Below, piece by piece: positions 1-7,946 of a stretch of 64,000 bases of DNA. The DNA comes from an uncultured Phascolarctobacterium sp. GTDB lineage: Bacteria; Bacillota; Negativicutes; Acidaminococcales; Acidaminococcaceae. The position numbers and the translations under genes were made by a program. Every line of letters begins with the position of its first letter. Position 1 is the first letter of the stretch. Where the stretch lies: contig CAUDEF010000005.1 of the NCBI GenBank assembly GCA_958448515.1, positions 62,001 to 126,000 of the forward strand. The letters run 5' to 3'. A model generated the notes under the pieces. The model worked only from the letters and a program-made list of their open reading frames with translations. It was not told the origin of the DNA and did no database searches.

Positions 1-249
1 GTTGTTGGTGTTGGTAACGGTCCTATAGATTCCTTCTTCCAGGCTCTGGAAGGTGTGGGTATTGTAGGCTATGAATTTGTAAACTATCATGAACATGCAA
101 TATCCAGAGGCAGTGATGCGCTTGGTATTTGTTACATAGAGCTGAAAAAACCAAGCGGAGAGCATATTTTTGGTGCCGGTATTCATGCCAATGTTAATAT
201 TGCTGCTTTATTGGGTATTATTTGCGCTATTAACAGATCAGAAAAATAG
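1..249 (+). CDS. leuA: 2-isopropylmalate synthase, C-terminal end (partial)
   Basis: Only the last 82 codons are present; the gene starts before the window. The visible part is the C-terminal regulatory (LeuA dimer) domain: a GNGP turn near the start, then GVGIVGYEF, and the HANVNIAAL segment close to the end. In the family this domain binds leucine and gives feedback control of the first step of leucine synthesis (acetyl-CoA plus 2-oxoisovalerate). The catalytic TIM barrel is not visible, so a related citramalate or homocitrate synthase with the same tail cannot be fully ruled out. Confidence 0.8.
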   Translation, partial: VVGVGNGPIDSFFQALEGVGIVGYEFVNYHEHAISRGSDALGICYIELKKPSGEHIFGAGIHANVNIAALLGIICAINRSEK

Positions 250-344
250 AATTATAAATACTTACAAAATTATTTCAGGCAGGAAAAACATAATTTTGCA
301 CAGAAATATATTTAGCATGTATTTTTGTGAAGGTGGTGTATTTT

Positions 345-1571
345 GTGAAAGATTTTGTGAAAAAGTATTTAGCTGACCATTATGAGGATTATGTTAAAGA
401 TCTGGAGATTTTGACAAATATAGATTCCGGCAATGGTGACAGAGAGGGCACGGAAAAAGCCAATCAGTTTGTTGCCGAAAAAATGCAGGCTTTGGGAGCA
501 GAGACTGAGTTCAGATATAATGACAGAGCATGTCATCTTATTTCACGTTTGAAAGGTAATGGCAAATTAACTGTTTTGCTGGTAGCTCATGTTGATACAG
601 TATTTAATAGAGGCGAGGCTGCTAAAAGACCTTTCAGAGTAGACGAAAACGGTTTTGCCTGGGGCCCCGGAGTTGGCGATGACAAGGCAACTGTAGTTGA
701 AGTTATTTACGGCTTGCAGGCTCTTAAAGAAGCCGGATTCGACGATTTTAAAGAAATTATTTATTACACCAATGGTGAAGAAGAAGGCGGTTCCAAAACT
801 GCTGAGGATATAGTTGCAGAGCTTTCCAAACAATCCGATTTTGCGATTATCATGGATGTTGCGCGTCCTAATTGGGGTATAGTAACTCAGCGTAAAGGTA
901 ATGCCAAATACCGCATTGAAGTTACAGGAATTGGCGGACATCACGGCAATGCTTCTCAGCACTGTGCCAATGCAATTCATCAGCTGGCATATACCATAAC
1001 TGAACTGCATAAACTGGCAAGTCCCATGCCGGGAAATCCGGAAGATTTTACGGCAGAAGCACTGAAAGCAAGAGGCATTGTTGACGCTGGTCAGTTTATA
1101 CCGCAAAATACAGTTAATGTTGGTGTTATCGGTTCTTCCAATGATAAAATCAGTGTTATTCCCGGAGATGCTTTCTGTGAAGTAAATATTCGCTGTTTCT
1201 CTGTAGCTGAACAGGAACGTATTGATAAGGCTGTTAAGGATTTGGAAAATAAAATCGTTATTGCCGGAACAAAAGTTAAAGTAACAGGCGGAATTGTTAC
1301 AGGACCTATGGAAAAAACTCCTCAGGTACAAAAAATGGTAGACATTTATAAGAGCATTGTTAAGGAAGAATTTGGCGGTGAAGTTTCTGAATGGGTTGCC
1401 GGTGGTCTGACAGATGGCAACAGAACAGCTAAATTTATACCTACTTTAGATGCTTTGGGTGTGGAAAATTACGACGAACATACTGACCATGAATCTGTAG
1501 ACTTAAAAACAGCAGTTCCGAGAACAACTGCATTTGCTTTAACTCTGGCTCAGCTGACAAAAGTATTTTAA
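345..1571 (+). CDS. M20-family metallopeptidase / amidohydrolase
   Basis: A 408-residue cytosolic zinc hydrolase of the M20 dipeptidase/deacylase family. Metal-site motifs are visible in order: AHVDTV (His82, Asp84), GVGDDK (Asp112/113), the EEEGG catalytic glutamate block (145-149), Asp171 in MDVARP, and a late histidine in DEHTDHES near residue 385. The small lid domain carries GIGGHHGNAS. GTG at 345 is preferred over the upstream GTG at 327 because AAGGTGG lies 8 bases before it. The substrate is probably a small peptide or N-acyl/carbamoyl amino acid, but the sequence does not say which. A strong terminator follows. Confidence 0.85.
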   Translation: MKDFVKKYLADHYEDYVKDLEILTNIDSGNGDREGTEKANQFVAEKMQALGAETEFRYNDRACHLISRLKGNGKLTVLLVAHVDTVFNRGEAAKRPFRVDENGFAWGPGVGDDKATVVEVIYGLQALKEAGFDDFKEIIYYTNGEEEGGSKTAEDIVAELSKQSDFAIIMDVARPNWGIVTQRKGNAKYRIEVTGIGGHHGNASQHCANAIHQLAYTITELHKLASPMPGNPEDFTAEALKARGIVDAGQFIPQNTVNVGVIGSSNDKISVIPGDAFCEVNIRCFSVAEQERIDKAVKDLENKIVIAGTKVKVTGGIVTGPMEKTPQVQKMVDIYKSIVKEEFGGEVSEWVAGGLTDGNRTAKFIPTLDALGVENYDEHTDHESVDLKTAVPRTTAFALTLAQLTKVF

Positions 1572-1573
1572 GT

Positions 1574-1604
1574 AAAACAGGCGGTTTGTACCGCCTGTTT
1601 TTTG
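1574..1604 (+). terminator. Rho-independent terminator after M20 peptidase
   Basis: Perfect stem AAACAGGCGGT/ACCGCCTGTTT with a 4-base loop followed by a T run. The promoter of the next gene overlaps its downstream arm. Confidence 0.9.
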
Positions 1605-1613
1605 TGGTATAAT
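1586..1613 (+). promoter_or_regulatory. Promoter overlapping the preceding terminator
   Basis: TTGTAC at 1586-1591 and TATAAT at 1608-1613 with a 16-base spacer. The -35 element lies inside the terminator hairpin, so termination and initiation share the same DNA. The start codon at 1647 is about 30 bases downstream. Confidence 0.6.
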
Positions 1614-1646
1614 ATACTGGTAAAAATTTGTACAAAGGATGATATT

Positions 1647-2525
1647 ATGTCTAAAAAGCAAAACAAGTATGCGGGTTATCAGCCGCCGACAGAGCTGAAA
1701 GGTGCGAGCAGTTATCTTGGACTTGGAAGGCCTATTGACCTTTATAATGGTGTAACAAGATTTGCAGTTGCATGCACCATTTTAATCGTGGTTGGTATTA
1801 CAATCTGGAAAGCAATATCCGGTATGGGTTTGTATGATTCTGCCATGTCCGGTATCGGCACGGCGCTTGGATTTTTATTTTCTTATATCATAGCTCAGGA
1901 GCTTGATCCTGATCGCAGTATGGGTGGTATTGTAGGTGGATTTTTAACTGTAATCTGCTCTGTATTTTTAGGCGAAGGCAATATTCTGGTAATGCTGTGG
2001 CTGCTGTTTATTTTGCGTATGCTTAACAGAACAGCAGGTGACAGACATCGTATTGGTGATAATATTATTATTATTGCTTCTGCGATCTGGCTTGGTGTAG
2101 ACGGCTTCTGGTTGTATCCGTTGATGACAGGTGCTGTTTATGCAGTAGAAAGTCAGATTACAGGCGGTTATTTCCGCAGTCTGTATCTTGCCGGTGTGGC
2201 AATGGCCGGTGCTGTTGTGGCTAATTATTCAAGCAGCACCCCTAATTTATCCATGGTATATGTTTACATTATGTGCCTTACCTTTATTTTATTTTTGCCG
2301 GAAATCAGAGTTGCGGCTTATACTCAGTTTAAAGCAGATAAAACAGGAAAAAGAATTAGCCCTAAAAGGCTGCAGGCTGCACAGGGAGTATTTTTGCTCT
2401 TATGCTTCTTCCTGCCTTTCTTCCATGGTGATGAACAGGCACTTGCTATGATTCCTGCATTTATGGCAGCAATTGGCTGCGGTTGTTATTTATTTGCCAG
2501 CTTATTACTAAAAAGATTTAGCTGA
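1647..2525 (+). CDS. Polytopic membrane protein, unknown function
   Basis: A 292-residue protein with a short polar N-terminus (about 40 residues, rich in Lys, Gln and Pro) followed by roughly eight hydrophobic segments, and a basic cytoplasmic stretch (FKADKTGKRISPKR) before the last two. No catalytic motif or known family is recognised. The ATG at 1647 has AAGGATGAT just before it and replaces a longer reading frame that starts at 1602 inside the promoter. It has its own promoter and is followed within 26 bases by the cyclophilin gene, so the two may be co-transcribed. Confidence 0.7.
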   Translation: MSKKQNKYAGYQPPTELKGASSYLGLGRPIDLYNGVTRFAVACTILIVVGITIWKAISGMGLYDSAMSGIGTALGFLFSYIIAQELDPDRSMGGIVGGFLTVICSVFLGEGNILVMLWLLFILRMLNRTAGDRHRIGDNIIIIASAIWLGVDGFWLYPLMTGAVYAVESQITGGYFRSLYLAGVAMAGAVVANYSSSTPNLSMVYVYIMCLTFILFLPEIRVAAYTQFKADKTGKRISPKRLQAAQGVFLLLCFFLPFFHGDEQALAMIPAFMAAIGCGCYLFASLLLKRFS

Positions 2526-2550
2526 GCTGTAATATTTGGAGGTTAAAAAC

Positions 2551-3021
2551 ATGAGTGAAAACAGAAAAATTAAATTTACTACTAATAAAGGTGTATTTGT
2601 TGCAGAAATGTTTGAGGATAAAGCACCTTTAACAACTAAAAACTTTATCGAACTTACTGAAAAAGGTTTTTACAACGGTATAATCTTCCACAGAGTTATC
2701 GAAGACTTCATGATTCAGGGCGGTGATCCTACCGGTACCGGTATGGGCGGCCCTGGCTATCAGGTTAAAGATGAATTTGGTGAAGGTCTGAAACATGATG
2801 ACGAAGGTATTTTGTCCATGGCTAATGCAGGCCCCAATACCGGCGGCAGCCAGTTCTTTATTACTCTTGCTCCTACCCCCTGGCTTAATGGTCATCATGC
2901 AATTTTCGGACGCATTGTAGAAGGTATGGAAGTAGTACGTTTGATTGGTGCTGTATCTACTGATTTCCGCGATCGTCCTCGTGAAGATGTGGTAATGGAA
3001 AAGGTAGAGGTTGTAAAATAA
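2551..3021 (+). CDS. Cyclophilin-type peptidyl-prolyl cis-trans isomerase
   Basis: A 156-residue single-domain cyclophilin without a signal peptide, so cytosolic. It speeds cis-trans isomerisation of Xaa-Pro bonds during folding. Core motifs are present: FHRVI then FMIQGGDPTGTG (catalytic Arg and substrate-binding Gln), FSMAN-like LSMANAGPNTGGSQFFIT, and WLNGHHAIFG. ATG 2551 is chosen because TTGGAGGTT lies 7 bases upstream. The next gene starts at the base directly after its stop, which points to translational coupling. Confidence 0.93.
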   Translation: MSENRKIKFTTNKGVFVAEMFEDKAPLTTKNFIELTEKGFYNGIIFHRVIEDFMIQGGDPTGTGMGGPGYQVKDEFGEGLKHDDEGILSMANAGPNTGGSQFFITLAPTPWLNGHHAIFGRIVEGMEVVRLIGAVSTDFRDRPREDVVMEKVEVVK

Positions 3022-3288
3022 ATGTCTGCGTATGTATATATACTGCAGTGTAGTGACGGCAGTTTGTATACTGGCTGGACGGATAATTTGCCTAAACGTC
3101 TTATGGCACATCAAAATGGCAAAGGAGCTAAATATACTAAAGGCAGAAGACCTGTAAAATTAGTATACAGTGAAAACTTGCCGGATAAATCCAGTGCGTT
3201 AAAACGAGAGTGGTTTATTAAAAAGCTCAGCAGAAAAGATAAACTCATTCTTTGTGAGAGCTTCATTTCAAATGAAGATAAAATTTGA
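3022..3288 (+). CDS. GIY-YIG nuclease-fold protein (YhbQ/UPF0213 type)
   Basis: An 88-residue protein made of one GIY-YIG domain. YVYILQCSDGSLYTGWT supplies the YIL and YTG signature, followed by Arg in LPKRLMAHQ, a conserved GKGAKYT and a late glutamate-containing helix. Stand-alone members such as YhbQ are thought to act on DNA in repair, but their role is not well fixed. The ATG abuts the cyclophilin stop codon without a separate ribosome binding site, so it is probably coupled to that gene. Confidence 0.85.
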   Translation: MSAYVYILQCSDGSLYTGWTDNLPKRLMAHQNGKGAKYTKGRRPVKLVYSENLPDKSSALKREWFIKKLSRKDKLILCESFISNEDKI

Positions 3289-3305
3289 AAAATTGCGAAA
3301 ATTCG

Positions 3306-3334
3306 TTGCTTTTAGGAATACAATAGTATATAAT
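3306..3334 (+). promoter_or_regulatory. Promoter of the cold-shock gene
   Basis: TTGCTT at 3306-3311 and TATAAT at 3329-3334, spacer 17. The leader to the ATG at 3387 is about 45 bases, with AGGAGG before the start. Confidence 0.7.
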
Positions 3335-3386
3335 AAGCGAAGTGAACAGATAATTTGTTCAAGTTTTATTTTTAGGAGGACCAGAG

Positions 3387-3584
3387 ATGACTGGCAAAGT
3401 AAAGTGGTTTAACGCAGAAAAAGGTTTTGGCTTTATTGAACGTGCAGAAGGCGGAGATGTTTTCGTACATTTCACTGCAATCAAAGCTGAAGGCTTAAGA
3501 ACTCTTGAAGAAGGTCAAGAAGTTGAATTTGATGTTGTACAGGGAGAACGTGGCGATCAGGCAGCAAATGTTGTTCGTCTGTAA
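3387..3584 (+). CDS. Cold-shock protein, CspA family
   Basis: A 65-residue single cold-shock domain (OB fold) that binds single-stranded RNA or DNA and melts RNA secondary structure. RNP1 (KGFGFIE) and RNP2 (VFVHFTAI) are both intact, as are the usual KWFNAEKG start and the acidic GQEVEFDV loop. It stands alone between its own promoter and a strong terminator. The family is commonly an abundant RNA chaperone; cold induction itself is not shown by the sequence. Confidence 0.96.
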   Translation: MTGKVKWFNAEKGFGFIERAEGGDVFVHFTAIKAEGLRTLEEGQEVEFDVVQGERGDQAANVVRL

Positions 3585-3623
3585 TTAATATAAATTTATT
3601 AATTTAACTTTATATTGCAAATG

Positions 3624-3655
3624 GAAAGCATTCCAGTTTACTGGAGTGCTTTTTT
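3624..3655 (+). terminator. Terminator after cold-shock gene
   Basis: Stem AAAGCATTCCAG/CTGGAGTGCTTT with a 4-base loop and T tract; one mismatch-type G-T pair. Confidence 0.9.
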
Positions 3656-3740
3656 CTTTTCCGAAACGTATGAGTAATTAATTGGCGAAAGTATCTTAAA
3701 CTATTATTTTACCCTGTCTTTACAAAACAGTTCCGTAGAT

Positions 3741-3770
3741 TTTACAAAGGCTTGCTACAATGTTTGTAAA
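3741..3770 (+). promoter_or_regulatory. Candidate operator over the -10 of the sugar ABC operon
   Basis: Inverted repeat TTTACAAA (3741-3748) and TTTGTAAA (3763-3770) with a 14-base spacer that contains a likely -10 TACAAT (3756-3761). A third half-site, TTTACAAAA, lies just upstream at about 3719. Placement over the promoter suggests repression by a dimeric regulator. The regulator is not in the window. Confidence 0.5.
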
Positions 3771-3796
3771 TCATCAATAAACGGAGGGTATATTTA

Positions 3797-5095
3797 ATGA
3801 AATTGAAGAAAATTTTAGCTGCAGCTATGGTTTCTCTGCTGGCTGCTGCTGCAATTACCGGATGTGGAAGTGAAGAGAAAAAAGCTGACAGCGGTAAAAA
3901 AGTACAGATTGAATATTGGCATGTAGCTGCAGAAAGCTTTGGCGGAGCTACAGTTAAGGAACTGGTAGCCGATTTTAATAAGAAAAATCCTGATATTGAA
4001 GTAGTAGCAAAATATAATCCTGATATGTATAAAGGATTGACCCAAAATCTGCAGGCTGCAATGGCATCAGGAAAAAATCCTGACGTTGTTCAAATGGGTT
4101 ATTCTTATTTGAACTATGCAGCTGAAAACTTTAAATATACAGATTTGAATCAGGCATTTAAAGAAGCCGGAGATCCTGATTTTATGCAGGATAACTTCCT
4201 GCCTAATGTACTTGAGCTTGCTCAGACCGATGACGGAACTCAGGTAGGTCTTCCTTATTCAGTAAGCGTACCGGTACTTTATATTAATCCTGACATTTTT
4301 ACAGCAGCAGGACTTGATCCGCAAAATCCGCCTAAAACCTGGGCAGAAGTTGCTGCAGCTGCAAAAACTATTAAAGAAAAAACAGGCAACATGGGCTTTT
4401 TCATGCAGGAATATGCTGATAACTGGACTCAGCAGGCATTGATTGAATCCAATGGCGGTCAAATGCTGAAAAAAGTTGACGGAAAAACTGTAGCTGCTTT
4501 TGACAGTCCTGAAGCAGCCGAAGCATACCAGATTGTTGCCGATATGGTAAAAGATGGCAGTGGTTTGCATGCTACCAATGAAGAAGGATTCCAGGCATAT
4601 CTCAGCGGCAAGCTTGGTATGGTTTGCACTACTATCGGTAAACGCGCTAACTTTGAAAAGAGTGCTAACTTTAAAGTAATTGCTGCTCCTTTCCCTGTTT
4701 TTGAAGGCAAAGAAATGAAAGTTCCTGCAGGAGGCAACTTCCTGATGGTATTCTCCAAAGATGCAGAAAAACAAAAAGCTGCAGTTGAATTTATTAAATA
4801 TCTGCAGTCTCCTGAATCTCTGGCAAAATGGAGTACCGGTACCGGTTATCTGCCGCCGCGCAAAGGTGTAGCTGAAGATCCGCAAGGCTTCAAACAAATG
4901 GTTGATGAAAATAAAAATATTCAGGTTGCGCTGGAAATGATGCCTAAAGTTGTAAAATGGGCAAGCTTCCCGGGTGCTAACGGATTGCAGGCTGAACAGC
5001 TTCTGATTGATGCTCGTGATATTATCCTCAGTGGTGAACAGACCGCAGCAGAAGCATTACATCAAACTGCGGAAAAAATCAACAAATTGCTGTAA
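3797..5095 (+). CDS. Carbohydrate ABC transporter substrate-binding lipoprotein
   Basis: A 432-residue family 1 (UgpB/MalE-like) binding protein. It has a lysine-rich signal sequence and a lipobox ITGC with Cys23, so it should be lipid-anchored outside the cytoplasmic membrane. IEYWHVAAESFGG, the VPYSVSVPVLYIN hinge and PAGGNFLMVF are typical of glycerol-3-phosphate or oligosaccharide binding proteins. It starts an operon with two permeases, an ATPase and an isomerase. A terminator between it and the first permease should make it more abundant than the membrane parts, as is common for binding proteins. The ligand is not determined. Confidence 0.9.
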   Translation: MKLKKILAAAMVSLLAAAAITGCGSEEKKADSGKKVQIEYWHVAAESFGGATVKELVADFNKKNPDIEVVAKYNPDMYKGLTQNLQAAMASGKNPDVVQMGYSYLNYAAENFKYTDLNQAFKEAGDPDFMQDNFLPNVLELAQTDDGTQVGLPYSVSVPVLYINPDIFTAAGLDPQNPPKTWAEVAAAAKTIKEKTGNMGFFMQEYADNWTQQALIESNGGQMLKKVDGKTVAAFDSPEAAEAYQIVADMVKDGSGLHATNEEGFQAYLSGKLGMVCTTIGKRANFEKSANFKVIAAPFPVFEGKEMKVPAGGNFLMVFSKDAEKQKAAVEFIKYLQSPESLAKWSTGTGYLPPRKGVAEDPQGFKQMVDENKNIQVALEMMPKVVKWASFPGANGLQAEQLLIDARDIILSGEQTAAEALHQTAEKINKLL

Positions 5096-5109
5096 TTGCA
5101 TAAAGCTGA

Positions 5110-5142
5110 TAATGCCGCTAAATATTAGCGGCATTATTTTTC
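5110..5142 (+). terminator. Intra-operon terminator after the binding-protein gene
   Basis: Perfect stem TAATGCCGCTA/TAGCGGCATTA with a 5-base loop and T run. It sits inside the operon and likely sets stoichiometry between binding protein and permeases. Confidence 0.85.
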
Positions 5143-5166
5143 TGATTTTTTGAAAGGAGATTTTTC

Positions 5167-6045
5167 ATGAGTAAAAATAGTAAAGAAGCATTTCTTTATC
5201 TGCTTCCGGCAGCTGCTTTATTTTTGATATTTTTTTACTGGCCGCTGATTCAGAATATATATTTAAGCTTTTTTTCCTGGAATATGGTCAGTCCGGTAAT
5301 GAAATATGTTGGGTTTGAGAATTTTATTGATGTTTTAACAGGTGAAGAACTGCCTAAAATATTATTAAATACCTTGCTTTTTGTTGTATTTATGCTGGTA
5401 TTTAATTTTGTAATGCCATATATTTATTCTTTTGTTTTAGGACATCTGGTTCATAGATGGAATTCTTTTTACAGATCTGCTTTATTTTTACCATCTACGC
5501 TTTCTTTGGCTGTAGCAAGTATTCTGTTTTTATGGATATATAATCCGCTGGCCGGACCCATAAGTATAATTTTAGATTTATTTAATGTGACTTCTCCGCG
5601 CTGGTTTAAAGAAAACTATCTGGTTATTTTTACTATCTGTACCATTATCGCCTGGAAGGTATTTGGCTATAACCTGATTATTATGCTGGCTGCCATGGTT
5701 GCAGTACCTAAAGAACTTATTGAAGCTGCAAAGCTGGAAAATGCTTCAAATTGGACGATTTTCAGAAAAATAATTTTGCCTATGACTTCATCTACTGCAA
5801 TTTATGTATTTACCATAACAGTAGTTTTTGGTCTGCAGTATGTATTAGTACCTGTAAATATGCTTACTCAGGGTGGTCCGGATCAGGGAAGTACAAATCT
5901 TGTATATATTATTTATCAGTATGCTTTTACTTTCTTTCAGACCGGTAAATCAGCAGTTTACTCTGTAATAACCATGGTATGCTACCTGTTGTTCCTGTAT
6001 GTAAAAAATAAATATTTGGAGAAAAAAGTGTATTATGAAAACTAA
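5167..6045 (+). CDS. Sugar ABC transporter permease (UgpA/MalF type)
   Basis: A 292-residue inner-membrane permease with six predicted membrane helices. The conserved EAA loop that docks on the ATPase is present (EAAKLENASNW followed by IILPM near residue 190). The N-terminal FLLPAAALFLIFFYWPL pattern matches the UgpA/AraP group. AAAGGAGA lies 6 bases before the ATG. Its 3' end overlaps the next permease by 11 bases, which indicates tight coupling. Confidence 0.92.
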   Translation: MSKNSKEAFLYLLPAAALFLIFFYWPLIQNIYLSFFSWNMVSPVMKYVGFENFIDVLTGEELPKILLNTLLFVVFMLVFNFVMPYIYSFVLGHLVHRWNSFYRSALFLPSTLSLAVASILFLWIYNPLAGPISIILDLFNVTSPRWFKENYLVIFTICTIIAWKVFGYNLIIMLAAMVAVPKELIEAAKLENASNWTIFRKIILPMTSSTAIYVFTITVVFGLQYVLVPVNMLTQGGPDQGSTNLVYIIYQYAFTFFQTGKSAVYSVITMVCYLLFLYVKNKYLEKKVYYEN

Positions 6046-6862
6046 TTTTAAAAATGAAATTGTCTGGCATATTTTTTTGCTGGCGGCAGTATTTTTGATG
6101 TTATGGCCAATAGTTTTTATGATTTCCACATCTTTTAAGGATTTGAACCAGGTTTTTGAATCTACCTTAAATCCTTTGCCATGGCCGCCAACAGTTAATA
6201 ACTATCTTTCTGTACTGGAAAGCTTTCCTTTGTTTACCTATATATGGAATACGTTCTTTATTGCTGCAGTAGTTACGCTCAGTAAGGCTGGTACCAGCAT
6301 TTTGGCTGCCTTTGCCTTCGTATACTATGATTTTAAATATAAAGAAACGATTTTTAACGGCATGCTTTTAACATTTTTTATTCCGGTAACGGTTCTGATT
6401 ATGCCAAATTATCTGCTCATGTCCAAGCTTAATTTGCTTGATACGCCGTGGGGTGTAATGCTTCCCTGCCTTGTTGATGGCATGGGTGTGTTTTTAATGC
6501 GCCAGACTATGCGCAGCATACCAAAACCGCTGCTTGAAGCTGCAATACTTGACGGTGCAGCACCGCATCAAATTTTGACCAAAGTTGTGATGCCGCTTAT
6601 TAAGCCTTCTGCACTGGCTATTTCAATTTTATTTTTTATCAATTCATGGAACGAATATTTCTGGCCGCTTCTGATTTTGCAGGATAAAGCTAATTATACT
6701 CTGCCTTTGGCACTGCAGATGTTTATCAGTGCAGAGGGCGGCAGTGAATGGGGAATTGCAATGGCGGTTGCTACATTAACAAGCCTGCCGCCGCTGCTGT
6801 TATATTGTTTCTGCCAGAAATTTATTATCAACACATTTATGCAATCGGGGGTTAAAGGCTAA
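6035..6862 (+). CDS. Sugar ABC transporter permease (UgpE/MalG type)
   Basis: A 275-residue partner permease with six membrane segments. The EAA motif reads EAAILDGAAPHQI followed by VVMPL. WPIVFMISTSFKDLNQVF and NSWNEYFWPL are typical of the MalG/UgpE branch. It begins inside the previous gene and its stop codon shares its last base with the start of the ATPase gene. Together with the preceding permease it would form the translocation path. Confidence 0.92.
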   Translation: MKTNFKNEIVWHIFLLAAVFLMLWPIVFMISTSFKDLNQVFESTLNPLPWPPTVNNYLSVLESFPLFTYIWNTFFIAAVVTLSKAGTSILAAFAFVYYDFKYKETIFNGMLLTFFIPVTVLIMPNYLLMSKLNLLDTPWGVMLPCLVDGMGVFLMRQTMRSIPKPLLEAAILDGAAPHQILTKVVMPLIKPSALAISILFFINSWNEYFWPLLILQDKANYTLPLALQMFISAEGGSEWGIAMAVATLTSLPPLLLYCFCQKFIINTFMQSGVKG

Positions 6863-7941
6863 TGTCTAATAATAGTATTGTATTTTCTCATGTAAAAAAA
6901 GCTTATGGCAGCAATGTAGTTGTTGAAGACTTAAATCTGGAGATTCACGAAGGTGAACGCCTTATTCTGCTTGGACCGTCTGGCTGCGGCAAAACTACCA
7001 CTTTGCGTATGATTGCCGGTTTTGAAGAAATTTCCGGCGGCGAATTATACATGAATGGTAAAGTAGTTAATAATATCCCGCCGGGAGAGAGAAATATCGC
7101 CATGGTTTTCCAAAGTTACGCTTTATTTCCTCATCTCAGTGTCTGGGATAATATAACTTTTGGCTTAAATATTCAAAAACTGCCTGCAGATGAAATCAAA
7201 AAAAGAACTGAAAAGGCACTGGAAATTTTACATTTAAAAGGCTATGAACATAAAAAAACTCATGAGCTTAGCGGCGGACAAAAGCAAAGAGTTGCTTTGT
7301 GCCGTGCACTGGTGAAGCAATCTCCGTATTTTTTGCTTGATGAACCGTTATCCAATCTTGATGCTCAGCTGCGCCAAAAAGCAAGAACAGAGCTGGTAAG
7401 AATTCACGAAATGTTTAAACCTACCATGATTTACGTTACTCATGATCAGATTGAAGCAATGACTGTTGCCACACGTATTGCAGTTATGAATAAAGGCCAG
7501 CTGCAGCAGATTGATACACCTGAAAATATCTATCATCATCCTGCCAATACATTTGTTGCATCCTTTATTGGCTCTCCGGCAATGAATATTGTAAAAGCAT
7601 ATTTTGATAATGGTAAGATTGTAGTAGGCAAATGCTGCCTGTCTGTTCCTGAAGCATGGTGCAAAATTATCGGAAGCAGAAAAGAGGTTTTGTTTGGCTT
7701 AAGACCGGAAGCATGTGTACCTAAATTTGATGAGGCAATGATTAAAGGCCATGCAGACTTTATCGAAAATACCGGTAACCTTATAACAGCTAATTTGAAA
7801 CTCAACAGCGGCGAAGGCTTCTTTATTCAGGACAGCAATCCCAGACATGATTTAAAGGATGTTATCGGATTTGATTTTGAATGGAATGATGTAAGTATAT
7901 TTGATGCAGAAACAGGCAAAAATATTGGCTATGTGAGGTGA
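6862..7941 (+). CDS. Sugar ABC transporter ATP-binding protein (MalK/UgpC type)
   Basis: A 359-residue ATPase. Walker A GPSGCGKTT (about residues 38-46), Q-loop VFQSYALFPH, signature LSGGQKQR, Walker B FLLDEPLSNLD and the H-loop THDQIEAMT are all intact. Residues after about 240 form the TOBE-type regulatory domain seen in MalK/UgpC, though this tail is somewhat divergent. It powers uptake through the two preceding permeases. The start overlaps the previous stop by one base. Confidence 0.93.
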   Translation: MSNNSIVFSHVKKAYGSNVVVEDLNLEIHEGERLILLGPSGCGKTTTLRMIAGFEEISGGELYMNGKVVNNIPPGERNIAMVFQSYALFPHLSVWDNITFGLNIQKLPADEIKKRTEKALEILHLKGYEHKKTHELSGGQKQRVALCRALVKQSPYFLLDEPLSNLDAQLRQKARTELVRIHEMFKPTMIYVTHDQIEAMTVATRIAVMNKGQLQQIDTPENIYHHPANTFVASFIGSPAMNIVKAYFDNGKIVVGKCCLSVPEAWCKIIGSRKEVLFGLRPEACVPKFDEAMIKGHADFIENTGNLITANLKLNSGEGFFIQDSNPRHDLKDVIGFDFEWNDVSIFDAETGKNIGYVR

Positions 7942-7946
7942 TATTT

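Noticed and set aside
268..298. Inverted repeat AAAATTAT/ATAATTTT after leuA
   Set aside because: The arms are pure A/T and short, with no T run; chance is likely in this AT-rich spacer.
567..1331. Long open frame on the - strand inside the M20 peptidase gene
   Set aside because: It is a shadow of the + strand gene, with no family motifs and no ribosome binding site. The same holds for the other long antisense frames over secA, groEL and guaA.
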